Part shown: piece by piece, positions 44,828 to 53,223 of the stretch
Position numbering within the stretch: position 1 is the first letter of the stretch
Layout: each line of letters starts with the position of its first letter
Assembly: GCA_029265905.1 (NCBI GenBank)
Contig: JAJUGR010000002.1
Coordinates: forward strand, 62,001 to 126,000
DNA length: 64,000 nucleotides
Direction: 5' to 3'
DNA from: Sporomusaceae bacterium
GTDB lineage: Bacteria > Bacillota > Negativicutes > Acidaminococcales > JAJUGR01
The notes under the pieces: model-generated
What the model was told of the DNA's origin: nothing
The model's database searches: none
The model's input: only the letters and a program-made list of their open reading frames with translations
Translations under genes and position numbers: made by a program

Positions 44828-45112
44828 ATGAACGTTTTAAACCGTCCTGGCCAATGCGGGACAATGGAATCCAACGATCTTATGGTGCAGGTCGCGCCGG
44901 CCGAGCAAGGCAGCGGCATTGCGATTACCCTGGTCAGCCCGATGATTAAACAATACGGCAAGCAGATTGAAGCGGTCGTCAAGGCAACGCTGCAGGAAAT
45001 GGGCGTAGCAGACGCTTTGGTTCAAGTTACTGATAAAGGCGCGCTGGATTGCACGATCCGGGCGCGGGTTCGCGTAGCCGCAGAGCGGGCTATGCAAAAG
45101 GAGGCAAACTAA
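44828..45112 (+). CDS. citD: Citrate lyase acyl carrier protein (gamma subunit)
   Basis: 94 residues. GTMESNDLMV holds the serine that receives the 2'-(5''-triphosphoribosyl)-3'-dephospho-CoA arm; IRARVRVAAERAM ends the domain. It carries the acetyl group during citrate cleavage. Start follows GATGGAGG. Its stop TAA overlaps the citE ATG (TAATG), so the two are coupled. Confidence 0.95.
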   Translation: MNVLNRPGQCGTMESNDLMVQVAPAEQGSGIAITLVSPMIKQYGKQIEAVVKATLQEMGVADALVQVTDKGALDCTIRARVRVAAERAMQKEAN

Positions 45113-45984
45113 TGGAAAAGATGCGCAGAACTATGATGTTTGTGCCGGGCAACAATCCTGGCATGCTCCAAAACGCTGGCATTTATGGCGCTGACACGAT
45201 CATTTTTGACGTGGAGGATGCTGTCTCGATTGGGGAAAAGGATTCTGCCCGCCACTTGGTGGCCGAAGCGATCCGCACGATCAACTATCCGTGCGAAGTC
45301 GCCGTCCGCATCAACCATATCTCCACGCCGTACGGCTATAAAGACCTGGAAGTGATTCTGCCCTCCCATCCGGACCTGATCCGTTTGCCGATGGCGCAAT
45401 CCGCCGATGAAATCAAGGAGATCGACGGCATCATCACGGCCGCCGAAGAAAAATACGGCTTTGAGCCGGGCTCGATCAAAATGATGGCGGCGATTGAAAC
45501 GCCGAAAGGCTTGTTCAACGCCCAGGCGATTGCCGAAGCCAGCCCGCGCATGGTGGCGATTGCGATCGGCGCGGAAGACTTCATCGCCAACCTGAAGACG
45601 ACCCGCAGCAAAGACGGTTCGGAGCTGGTTGTGGCCAGAGGCCATTTGGTATTGGCCGCCCGCGCCGCCGGCGTTCAAGTCATCGACACGGTCTTCTCCG
45701 ACGTCAACGACGAAGAAGGCTTCATTGCCGAAGTCAAACGGATCAAGCAACTGGGCTTCGACGGCAAATCCGTCATCAACCCGCGCCAAATCGGCATCGT
45801 GCACGATATCTTCATGCCGACCGAAAAAGAAATCGAATTCTCCAAACGGGTGCTGGCCGCTTTCAAAGAGGCGCTGGCTAAGAATTCGGGCGTCATTTCG
45901 CTGGACGGCAAGATGATTGACAAACCGATCGTGGATCGCGCAGAACGCGTACTGGCTTATGCTGAAGCTGCCGGTGCACGGTGA
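45112..45984 (+). CDS. citE: Citrate lyase beta subunit (citryl-ACP lyase)
   Basis: 290 residues of the HpcH/CitE TIM-barrel family. RRTMMFVPGNNPGM, DTIIFDVEDAVSIGEKD, AVRINHISTPYG (the substrate arginine), IETPKGLFNA and GFDGKSVINPRQI are in their usual places. It splits citryl-ACP into acetyl-ACP and oxaloacetate. The longer frame from 45049 lies inside citD; the ATG after AGGAGG was chosen. Confidence 0.95.
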   Translation: MEKMRRTMMFVPGNNPGMLQNAGIYGADTIIFDVEDAVSIGEKDSARHLVAEAIRTINYPCEVAVRINHISTPYGYKDLEVILPSHPDLIRLPMAQSADEIKEIDGIITAAEEKYGFEPGSIKMMAAIETPKGLFNAQAIAEASPRMVAIAIGAEDFIANLKTTRSKDGSELVVARGHLVLAARAAGVQVIDTVFSDVNDEEGFIAEVKRIKQLGFDGKSVINPRQIGIVHDIFMPTEKEIEFSKRVLAAFKEALAKNSGVISLDGKMIDKPIVDRAERVLAYAEAAGAR

Positions 45985-45995
45985 AGGGGGATAAA

Positions 45996-47534
45996 ATGAT
46001 GAAAAACGCAGCAGGACGGATTGTGCCTGAAGAGATTAAAGGCTTGGGCACGGTAAAACAATACAAGGGCGCGTTCGCCCTCGAGCCGCAAGGCCATATC
46101 GTCGGCGGCAAGCTCAGAGCCGGCAAACCGCACAGCGACAAGATCGTTCGCTCGATCGAGCAAGCCATTGAAGCATCCGGCTTGAAAGACGGCATGACGA
46201 TTTCTTTCCACCATCATTTCCGCAACGGCGACTATGTTTTGAACATGGTCTTGGAGGCGATTGCGAAAAAAGGCATCAAGGGCTTGACCTTGGCGCCGAG
46301 CTCCTTGAATGACAGCGACACCCTGATCAGAATGATCGAGATGGGCGTTGTCACCGCGATTGAAACCAGCGGCGCGCGCGGCAAACTGGGCCGGGTCATC
46401 ACGTCCGGCAAACTGTCCAAACCGATGATCGTCCGCTCGCACGGCGGCCGCGCCAGAGCAATCGAATGCGGCGACCTGCACATTGACGTTGCCTTCATCG
46501 GCGCGCCTTGCTGCGACAAGTACGGCAACATCAACGGCGTCAACGGCAAATCGGCCTGCGGCACGATGGGCTATGCCATGGTGGACGCGGCGGCGGCTGA
46601 TTGCGTCGTGGCGGTTACCGACAACCTGGTTGAGCATCCGATTTTCCCGATCAGCATTCCGATGACCCAAGTCGACTACATCGTTGAAGTCGACGCGATC
46701 GGCGATCCGAAAGGCATCGCGTCCGGCGCCCTGCGCATCAGCCGCGACCCGCGCGAATTGCAAATCGCTGAATACGCTTCCCGCGTCATTGAATACTCCG
46801 GCTACTTCAACCAGGGCTACTCCGTGCAGCTGGGCAGCGGCGGCGCTTCCCTGGCGGCGGCGAAGTTCATCAAGGATAAGATGCTGGCGAAAAAAATCAC
46901 GGCGAGCTTCGGCGTGGGCGGCGTGACGGCGCCGTTCGTCAATATGCTGGAAGAAGGCCTGCTTGATATGATCTATGACGTTCAGGACTTTGACATCCCT
47001 TCGATCGATTCGGTTCGCAAAAACGCCAACCACATCGAGATGTCGGCCTCCTACTACGCCAACCCGCACAACTGCGGCGCGGTCGTCAACAACCTCGACG
47101 TCGTCATCCTGAGCGCCACGGAAGTGGACGTTGACTTCAACGTCAATGTCATCACTGACTCCAACGGCGTGATCATGGGCGCGTCCGGCGGCCACTCCGA
47201 CACGGCGGCCGGCGCCAACCTCGCGATCGTCGTCGCGCCGCTCTTGCGCGGCCGCTTGCCGATGGTCCTCGATCAAGTCAACACGATCGTTACGCCGGGC
47301 GAAACGGTTGACGTTGTCGTTACCGAACGCGGCGTAGCGGTCAACCCGAAACGCAAGGATCTGATCGACAACCTGAAAGAGGCGAAACTGCCTTTGATGG
47401 AAATCGAAGAGCTGCAAAAAATCGCCTACGACCTGGCCGGCAAACCCGAATCTGTCCCCATGAGCGACGATATTGTCGGTGTGGTTGAATACCGCGACGG
47501 CAGCATCATCGATGTAATTCGCCGCCCTCTGTAA
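45996..47534 (+). CDS. citF: Citrate lyase alpha subunit (citrate:acetyl-ACP transferase)
   Basis: 512 residues, the family's normal size. SFHHHFRNGDYVLNMVLEAI, RSHGGRARAIECGDLHIDVA, AFIGAPCCDKYGNING-like segment and FGVGGVTAPFVNMLEEGLLD are recognisable CitF landmarks. It exchanges citrate for acetate on the acyl carrier protein. ATG after GAAGGGGG, 11 bp behind citE. The operon order DEF is the classical one. Confidence 0.95.
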   Translation: MMKNAAGRIVPEEIKGLGTVKQYKGAFALEPQGHIVGGKLRAGKPHSDKIVRSIEQAIEASGLKDGMTISFHHHFRNGDYVLNMVLEAIAKKGIKGLTLAPSSLNDSDTLIRMIEMGVVTAIETSGARGKLGRVITSGKLSKPMIVRSHGGRARAIECGDLHIDVAFIGAPCCDKYGNINGVNGKSACGTMGYAMVDAAAADCVVAVTDNLVEHPIFPISIPMTQVDYIVEVDAIGDPKGIASGALRISRDPRELQIAEYASRVIEYSGYFNQGYSVQLGSGGASLAAAKFIKDKMLAKKITASFGVGGVTAPFVNMLEEGLLDMIYDVQDFDIPSIDSVRKNANHIEMSASYYANPHNCGAVVNNLDVVILSATEVDVDFNVNVITDSNGVIMGASGGHSDTAAGANLAIVVAPLLRGRLPMVLDQVNTIVTPGETVDVVVTERGVAVNPKRKDLIDNLKEAKLPLMEIEELQKIAYDLAGKPESVPMSDDIVGVVEYRDGSIIDVIRRPL

Positions 47535-47603
47535 AAGAGGTTGCCGGATTGCAAAATTAACGGTAATATGAAGTTAGAAAAACTTCAAAGGCAGGAACCG
47601 TTA

Positions 47604-49187
47604 GTGCGGACAAAACGCATGAAATTGCAATACCGGATTGCACTGTTAACCCTGGCGACCATGTTTTTTGCCTTGGTCTCCGTAGGGGTGATGGTGTACG
47701 ACAATGTCTCCGACTATATTGAATCAAGCATCGGGCGGCGCGCCATGGCTATCGCCAAGGTCGTCGCCACGGTGCCAACGGTGCAGCGGGCGCTTCTTTC
47801 ACCGGATCCGACCGCTGTGCTGCAACCTATCGCAGAACAGTGGCGCCAAGACACAGGGGCAGCATTCGTTATTGTCAGCAATATGAATGCCGTACGCCTC
47901 TCTTATCCTGTTCCGGAAATGATCGGCACGCCGATGGCCAAGCTCCCGCGGGAGCGCGTCCTGCAAGGCGAAGACATCATTTACATCGGGCAGGGAAGGT
48001 TGGCGCCTTCTTTGCGTGCCAACACGCCGATTTTCAATCCGGACAACGGCGAGCAGATAGGCTTTGTTTCAGTAGGGTTTTATTTGGATGATATTGAAGC
48101 GCTGACCGACGCGGCTGGGGGGCGTGTCGTGCTGGCGCTTATTGTAGCAATGCTGTTTTGCCTGGCTGCGGCGGCTTTGTTAGCCAACCAGGTGCGCAAG
48201 GAATTATTCGATTTGGAGCCATTTGAGATTGCGACGATTTTAAACGAACGCATCGCCACGTTGGAAGCGATTCACGAGGGCGTGGTTGCGGTCGGCGTCG
48301 ATCGCCGGATCAGCATCCTCAACAATGAAGCCTGCCGGCTTTTGGCGTTGCAGCCGGATCAGGCGATCGGGATGAAAATTGATGACGTTTTGCCGGACAA
48401 TCAGCTCACGGATGTGATGGACCGGGGGCTTGTGCAGCTCGATCAGCAGCAGCGCATCGGCGACCGGCTGATTGTCTCCAACAGCATTCCCATTGTCGTG
48501 GGCGACAAGGTAACCGGTGCGGTAGTGTCTTTCCGCGACCGCACGGAAGTCAACCGCCTGGCGGAGGAGCTCACCGGCGTCAACCGCTTTGTGGATGCTT
48601 TGCGGGCGCAAACACACGAATTTAAAAATAAATTGCACACCATTGCCGGCTTGATTCAGCTCCGGCAGTACGATGCGGCGATTGATTATGCCATTGAAAA
48701 CAGCCAGGACCAGGAAGAACTGCTGGGACACTTGCGGCGGCACATTCAAGATCCGGTTATTTCCGGCTTGCTGTTAGGCAAGGCGAGCCAGATGAAGGAG
48801 CAGGGCGTTGAGTTCGTCATCGATCCGGCTTCGCATCTGCAATCGCTGCCGGTTCATGTGACGAGCGGCGACCTGGTTTTGATTATCGGAAATTTATTGA
48901 ATAATGCGATGGAAGCGCAGCGGGACTTTCCCACCAAGGAGATCAGCTTGCTGATCAGGCAAGAGCCGGGCGAGCTGATTGTGCGGGTGAAAAACACCGG
49001 CCCTTGGATTGATGCGGCGCTGGGCGGGCGCATTTTTGAACGGGGCGTATCAGGCAAACCCGGGGGAACGGGGATCGGCCTCTCGCTGATCAAGGAAAAG
49101 GTCCAACTTGTTGGCGGAAGCGTGCGGTATGAGAATCAGCCCGAAGGGGGGGTGCTCTTTGATGTCAGAATGCCATACGGCGGGTGA
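47604..49187 (+). CDS. CitA/DcuS-type sensor histidine kinase
   Basis: 527 residues. Two membrane spans (about 12-32 and 170-192) enclose an extracytoplasmic PAS domain; a cytoplasmic PAS follows (ILNERIATLEAIHEGVVAV), then the phospho-acceptor helix RAQTHEFKNKLHTIAGLIQL and an HATPase domain (LLNNAMEAQRD, GGTGIGLSLIKEKV). The ligand pocket motif is RLSYP where citrate and fumarate sensors usually show RYSHP. The start is the GTG 6 nt after CAGGAA; ATG at 47568 and TTG at 47541 are open but less well placed. It overlaps the response-regulator gene by 26 bp. Confidence 0.9.
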   Translation: MRTKRMKLQYRIALLTLATMFFALVSVGVMVYDNVSDYIESSIGRRAMAIAKVVATVPTVQRALLSPDPTAVLQPIAEQWRQDTGAAFVIVSNMNAVRLSYPVPEMIGTPMAKLPRERVLQGEDIIYIGQGRLAPSLRANTPIFNPDNGEQIGFVSVGFYLDDIEALTDAAGGRVVLALIVAMLFCLAAAALLANQVRKELFDLEPFEIATILNERIATLEAIHEGVVAVGVDRRISILNNEACRLLALQPDQAIGMKIDDVLPDNQLTDVMDRGLVQLDQQQRIGDRLIVSNSIPIVVGDKVTGAVVSFRDRTEVNRLAEELTGVNRFVDALRAQTHEFKNKLHTIAGLIQLRQYDAAIDYAIENSQDQEELLGHLRRHIQDPVISGLLLGKASQMKEQGVEFVIDPASHLQSLPVHVTSGDLVLIIGNLLNNAMEAQRDFPTKEISLLIRQEPGELIVRVKNTGPWIDAALGGRIFERGVSGKPGGTGIGLSLIKEKVQLVGGSVRYENQPEGGVLFDVRMPYGG

Positions 49188-49872
49188 CAAGCGCGGCGAG
49201 ATCGTGCGCGTCTTGATCGTGGAAGACGATCCGATGGTTGCGGCGATCAACAAGCAATTCACCGAGGCGTTGGAAGGGTTTTGCGTCGTCGCGGTTGCCA
49301 AAAACGGTGATGAGGCGATGGAGGTTTTGGAGCGCCACCAGATCGATCTGGTGATCCTGGACTTGTATATGCCCGGACGGGATGGTTTGACCGTATTGCA
49401 GGAACTCCGCCAGCATGGGAAGCCGGTTGATGTCATTATGATCACCGCGGCTGACGACGTCGAGACCGTCAGCAAGGTGCTGCGCCAAGGCGTGGTGGCG
49501 TATATCGCCAAACCCTTCAAGTTCGACCGTTTTCAGTCGGTGCTGCTTTCCTACTATGATTTTTGGCTGAAATTGCGGCAGAAAAAAACGCTGGCGCAAA
49601 AAGACATCGACGAGATCCGCACGGTTGCAGCCAAGCGGACGAGCGTGGAGCTGCCCAAAAATTTCAACCACCAGACGATGCTGTTGATTTTGCAGTACCT
49701 GGCCGAGCAGGGCGGCGAACTGTCGGCGGACGAGGTGGCGCAAGGCGTCGGCTTGTCGCGCACGACGGCGCGTCGCTATCTGGAGTACTGCCAGGAGGAA
49801 GGCAAGGTTGAACGCGTGATGAGCTATCTGGCTGTCGGCCGGCCCGTTCACCGCTTCCGCCTGCCGAAGTAG
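49162..49872 (+). CDS. CitB/DcuR-type response regulator
   Basis: 236 residues. Receiver domain at about 15-135 with VLIVEDDPMVAAIN, the phosphorylated Asp in LVILDLYMPGRDG and the Lys in YIAKPFKFDRF; then a C-terminal helix-turn-helix (GLSRTTARRYLEYC). It is the partner of the kinase whose 3' end it overlaps, and should control the citrate lyase genes in reply to an external carboxylate. Start ATG after GGGGGGTG. Confidence 0.92.
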   Translation: MSECHTAGDKRGEIVRVLIVEDDPMVAAINKQFTEALEGFCVVAVAKNGDEAMEVLERHQIDLVILDLYMPGRDGLTVLQELRQHGKPVDVIMITAADDVETVSKVLRQGVVAYIAKPFKFDRFQSVLLSYYDFWLKLRQKKTLAQKDIDEIRTVAAKRTSVELPKNFNHQTMLLILQYLAEQGGELSADEVAQGVGLSRTTARRYLEYCQEEGKVERVMSYLAVGRPVHRFRLPK

Positions 49873-49891
49873 AGTTTGAGGAGGACGGCGA

Positions 49892-50926
49892 GTGGAACGC
49901 AGAATCGTGCACTTGTTTGACGCACGCGAAGTTGAGCAAGTGCGGGCTTTTTTGGCTGGTTTCGATCTGACCTTCGACGGGGATGTCGATTACACGGTCT
50001 CCTTTTGGGACAACGACCGCATGGTGGCGACCGGCTCGTTCAAGGGAAAAGTCATCCGCAATGTGGCGGTCGACAACACGCTGCAGGGCGAGGGCCTGAT
50101 GGCCGCCGTGGCAACGGAACTGATGGAGGAACAGGGGCGGCGGGGGATTTTCCACCGCCTGCTGTTTACGCGCCCGGAGAAGGCGTTTTTGTTTGCCGCG
50201 CTCGGCTTCACCGAACTGGCGCGCTTTGAGCCGCACGCGGCCCTCTTGGAGCAGGGCTTGGGCGGCTTCGACCATTTTTGCCGCACGATCCAAAAGCAGG
50301 CGGAATCGCTGCCGGCGGGGCGGCGCGCGGCGCTGGTCATGAACTGCAATCCGTTTACCCTGGGGCACCAGGCGATTATCGCCCGGGCCGCGGCGGAAAA
50401 TGATGCGGTGATTATTTTTGCCGTGCAGGAGGACCGCTCGCTGTTTCCGTTCGCCGTCCGCCTGGAGCTGATCAAGCAGGGCACGGCGCAGTTCAAGAAC
50501 GTGCTGGTCGTCTCCGGCGGCGATTATATCATTTCAGCGGCGACCTTCCCGGCTTATTTCACCCGGGAGGAAAACCTGGTCGCAGCGCAGACGCGCCTGG
50601 ACGCCACGCTGTTTGCCGCCAAAATCGCACCGGCGCTCGGCATCACCCGCCGCTACGTGGGCGAAGAGCCGTATTGTCCGGTGACGCGCTCCTACAACGC
50701 GGCGCTGGCCGATATACTGCCGCGCTACGGGGTGGAGCTGGTGGTTATGCCGCGCGTGGCCGAAGGGGATGCGGCGATCAGCGCCTCGACTGTGCGCGAG
50801 GCGCTGCGCCGCGACGACTGGGCAACGGTGCGCAGGCTGGTGCCGGCGACAACGCTGGCATATTTGGAATCGGCGGCGGCGGAGCCAGTGCTGCGCCGCA
50901 TCAAGGAAACACAATCACGTCACTAA
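49892..50926 (+). CDS. citC: [Citrate (pro-3S)-lyase] ligase
   Basis: 344 residues. The N-terminal third is a GNAT-like fold (VSFWDNDRMVATGSF, NTLQGEGLMAAVATELM) and the rest is a nucleotidyltransferase with MNCNPFTLGHQAIIARAA (the HxGH-type site) and SASTVREALRRDDW. CitC acetylates the prosthetic thiol of citrate lyase with ATP and acetate. GTG start after GGAGGACGG, 19 bp behind the response regulator. Confidence 0.94.
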   Translation: MERRIVHLFDAREVEQVRAFLAGFDLTFDGDVDYTVSFWDNDRMVATGSFKGKVIRNVAVDNTLQGEGLMAAVATELMEEQGRRGIFHRLLFTRPEKAFLFAALGFTELARFEPHAALLEQGLGGFDHFCRTIQKQAESLPAGRRAALVMNCNPFTLGHQAIIARAAAENDAVIIFAVQEDRSLFPFAVRLELIKQGTAQFKNVLVVSGGDYIISAATFPAYFTREENLVAAQTRLDATLFAAKIAPALGITRRYVGEEPYCPVTRSYNAALADILPRYGVELVVMPRVAEGDAAISASTVREALRRDDWATVRRLVPATTLAYLESAAAEPVLRRIKETQSRH

Positions 50927-50937
50927 GGGGTAAGGCA

Positions 50938-51867
50938 ATGAAAAACAGCGAACAAGCATGGCCGGCCGTCCGGGAGGACGCTTCTTCACTCTTGGGGGTT
51001 CCCGCCGCGGTGGAACTGATCGGCACAATGGCGGTGGAGGCGGCCTTGTTTGAGGCTGCTTGCGGGCCGGCGCCCGGCCTGGTTGACCGGTTCAACCAGG
51101 GGGCGCACCATGATATGGACCTGTTTTCGTTTTTGGCGTCCAGCAGCGCGATCGGGCCGGGTTTGACGGCTTGCGCTCTGGCTGGCTGGCAGCACCGCGG
51201 CGAACCGGCCGCGCTGTTTGACAAAATCAGACCGATCGGCCAAGCGGCGGAAAAAGCAATGTTCCGCGCGACGCGCGGCGTGAATACGCAAAAAGGCTTG
51301 ATTTTCCTGTTGGGGACGCTGGCCGCCGCGGCGGCGCAGACGGTCCGCCGCCAGCAGCCGCCTTCAGCCGCCGGCGTTTTGCTGGTGGCGTCGGTGATGA
51401 CAAAGGGCGTTGTGGCGCGCGAGCTGGCGCCCTTGCGGGAGGCGCTGCCGGCGCGGAAGCTGACGGCCGGCGAGCGCTTGTATTTGCAGCACGGCGTCAC
51501 GGGCATCCGCGGCGAGGTCGAGCAAGGCGTTCCGGCCGTTCTGCAGGGCAGCCTGCCGGCCCTGCGCGCCGCTTTGGCGGCGGGCCTCCCGGTTAATGAC
51601 GCGCTGGTTGAGGCGCTTTTAGTCTTGATGACGCAGGTGAACGACACAACGATCCTGCACCGCCACGACATGGAGACGCTGCAGTTCGTCCGGCAGCAAG
51701 CGCGCGAGGCGCTGGCGAGCGGGGGCATGAAAACGCCGGCCGGACGCGAATTCGTGCAGGCGCTGGATGCGCTGTTCATCAGCCGCCGCATCAGTCCCGG
51801 CGGTTCGGCCGATCTCTTGGCCGCAACCTGGTTCTTGCACCGACTGGAGACAGACTGGGCGCTTTGA
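50938..51867 (+). CDS. citG: Triphosphoribosyl-dephospho-CoA synthase
   Basis: 309 residues. EAALFEAACGPAPGLVDRFN and GAHHDMDLFSFLASS, GVNTQKGLIFLLGTLAAA and NDTTILHRHDMETLQFV are CitG/MdcB signatures. It makes the precursor of the citrate lyase prosthetic group from ATP and dephospho-CoA. The open frame extends far into citC in another register; the ATG after GGGGTAAGG, 11 bp past citC, is right. There is no fused CitX domain, and no separate citX in the window. Confidence 0.93.
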   Translation: MKNSEQAWPAVREDASSLLGVPAAVELIGTMAVEAALFEAACGPAPGLVDRFNQGAHHDMDLFSFLASSSAIGPGLTACALAGWQHRGEPAALFDKIRPIGQAAEKAMFRATRGVNTQKGLIFLLGTLAAAAAQTVRRQQPPSAAGVLLVASVMTKGVVARELAPLREALPARKLTAGERLYLQHGVTGIRGEVEQGVPAVLQGSLPALRAALAAGLPVNDALVEALLVLMTQVNDTTILHRHDMETLQFVRQQAREALASGGMKTPAGREFVQALDALFISRRISPGGSADLLAATWFLHRLETDWAL

Positions 51868-51871
51868 TAAG

Positions 51872-51915
51872 AAAAACCATTACACGTAATGTTCATTACG
51901 CGTAATGGTTTTTTT
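51872..51915 (+). terminator. Intrinsic terminator of the citrate operon
   Basis: AAAAACCATTAC-CGTAAT pairs with ATTACG-GTAATGGTTTTTTT. It closes the citD-citG set. Confidence 0.9.
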
Positions 51916-51940
51916 GTGCCGCATATGCTGCGCGAGCAAC

Positions 51941-51969
51941 TTGCCCTGCGCTAGTGCCTGGGGTATACT
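51941..51969 (+). promoter_or_regulatory. Promoter of the DUF523-rsuA pair
   Basis: TTGCCC, 17 bp, TATACT, about 33 bp before the start codon. Confidence 0.6.
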
Positions 51970-52001
51970 GAGGGCAATGATTGTTAGGGGGCGAATCAAC
52001 G

Positions 52002-52475
52002 ATGAAACCACATTTTCCGATGCTGGCGGTCAGCGCCTGTTTGGCTGGGGTCGCCTGCCGCTACAATGGCGAAGCCTATCCCGTTGCGGCGGTCGAGGAG
52101 CTAGTGCGGACTGGCGATGCCCTGCCGATTTGCCCGGAGCGGCTGGGCGGCTTGCCCAGTCCGCGAAACCCTGTCGAGTGGCGGGCTGAAAGGGCGCTTG
52201 ACGAGCAAGGCGGCGACTGGACGCAGGCGTTTTTAGTCGGGGCGCGCAAGGCGGTCGGCATTGCCATGACGCTTGGCGCGACAGGGGCGATTTTGAAAGC
52301 GCGTTCGCCCTCGTGCGGCTGCGGCTGCATCTATGACGGCAGTTTTTCGCACCGCCGGATTGCCGGCGACGGCCTGTTTTGCCGTCTGCTGAAGGAACAG
52401 GGCGTGCAGGTGATAACCGAGGAAGAGGACGTGGCGGCGTTTATTCGCCGGCACTGCGGAGGTGGACATGAGTAA
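52002..52475 (+). CDS. DUF523 family protein
   Basis: 157 residues. The N-terminus VSACLAGVACRYNGEAYP, then PICPERLGGLPSPRNPVE, and AILKARSPSCGCGCIYDGSF carry conserved cysteines of DUF523, a family of unknown function whose cysteine pattern suggests a metal or Fe-S site. Its last 8 bp overlap the start of rsuA. Start chosen at the ATG; the upstream ribosome site is weak (GGGGGCG at some distance). Confidence 0.85.
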   Translation: MKPHFPMLAVSACLAGVACRYNGEAYPVAAVEELVRTGDALPICPERLGGLPSPRNPVEWRAERALDEQGGDWTQAFLVGARKAVGIAMTLGATGAILKARSPSCGCGCIYDGSFSHRRIAGDGLFCRLLKEQGVQVITEEEDVAAFIRRHCGGGHE

Positions 52476-53223
52476 GGAAAAAGCGCAACGGCTCGATAAG
52501 GTGCTGGCGAATCTGGGCTACGGCTCGCGCAAGGAAATCAAGCAACTCATCCGTCAGGGGCAGATTACCGTCAACGACGTGCTGGCCGTGAGGCCGGAGC
52601 AGCACGTCCAGCCGGAGCAGGACGTGCTGACCGTTTGCGGCGAAGTGGTCCGCTACCGGAATACCGTGTATTTTATGCTGCATAAGCCGCCGGGCATGAT
52701 TTCCGCAACGGAGGACACGCGCTGGCCGGTTGTTACGGATTTATTGTCGGCGGAGGACAGCGTCTTTGATGTTTTCCCCGTGGGGCGGCTGGACAAAGAC
52801 ACGGAGGGACTCCTCTTGCTGACGAACGACGGCGTGCTTGCTCACCGCCTGCTTTCGCCCAAATGGAAGGTCGACAAGCGCTACCGGGCGACGGTTGAAG
52901 GCCAGGTGACGGAAGCAGACGTCGCGGCTTTTGCGCAGGGCGTCGTCTTGGACGACGGCTACAAGACGCAACCGAGCGTGCTGGAAATCGTCACGAGCGG
53001 CCCGGTCTCGGAGGTGCTGGTGACGATTTCCGAAGGCAAGTTCCATCAGGTTAAGCGCATGTTCGAGGCGGTCGGCAAAACGGTCACGTATCTGAAGCGA
53101 CTGACGATGGGGCCGCTGGCGCTCGATGAAACGCTGGCGCTGGGCGAGTACCGGGAGCTGACGGACGAAGAAAAACAGCAGCTGTTCGCTGCTGTCAGAC
53201 TGATAGGTGAAACCAGTAAGTAA
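52468..53223 (+). CDS. 16S rRNA pseudouridine synthase, RsuA/RluB/RluE family
   Basis: 251 residues. An S4 RNA-binding domain at the N-terminus (LDKVLANLGYGSRKEIKQL) and the catalytic VFPVGRLDKDTEGLLLLTND with the Asp nucleophile; GKFHQVKRMFEAVGK is the family's late motif. It isomerises one uridine in ribosomal RNA. ATG after GGAGGTG, coupled to the DUF523 gene. Its final 29 bp overlap the convergent transporter gene. Confidence 0.92.
   Translation: MSKEKAQRLDKVLANLGYGSRKEIKQLIRQGQITVNDVLAVRPEQHVQPEQDVLTVCGEVVRYRNTVYFMLHKPPGMISATEDTRWPVVTDLLSAEDSVFDVFPVGRLDKDTEGLLLLTNDGVLAHRLLSPKWKVDKRYRATVEGQVTEADVAAFAQGVVLDDGYKTQPSVLEIVTSGPVSEVLVTISEGKFHQVKRMFEAVGKTVTYLKRLTMGPLALDETLALGEYRELTDEEKQQLFAAVRLIGETSK

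Noticed and set aside
50674-50937. N-terminal extension of citG into citC
   Set aside because: Different register of a solid citC gene; citG has its own GGGGTAAGG site and family N-terminus.
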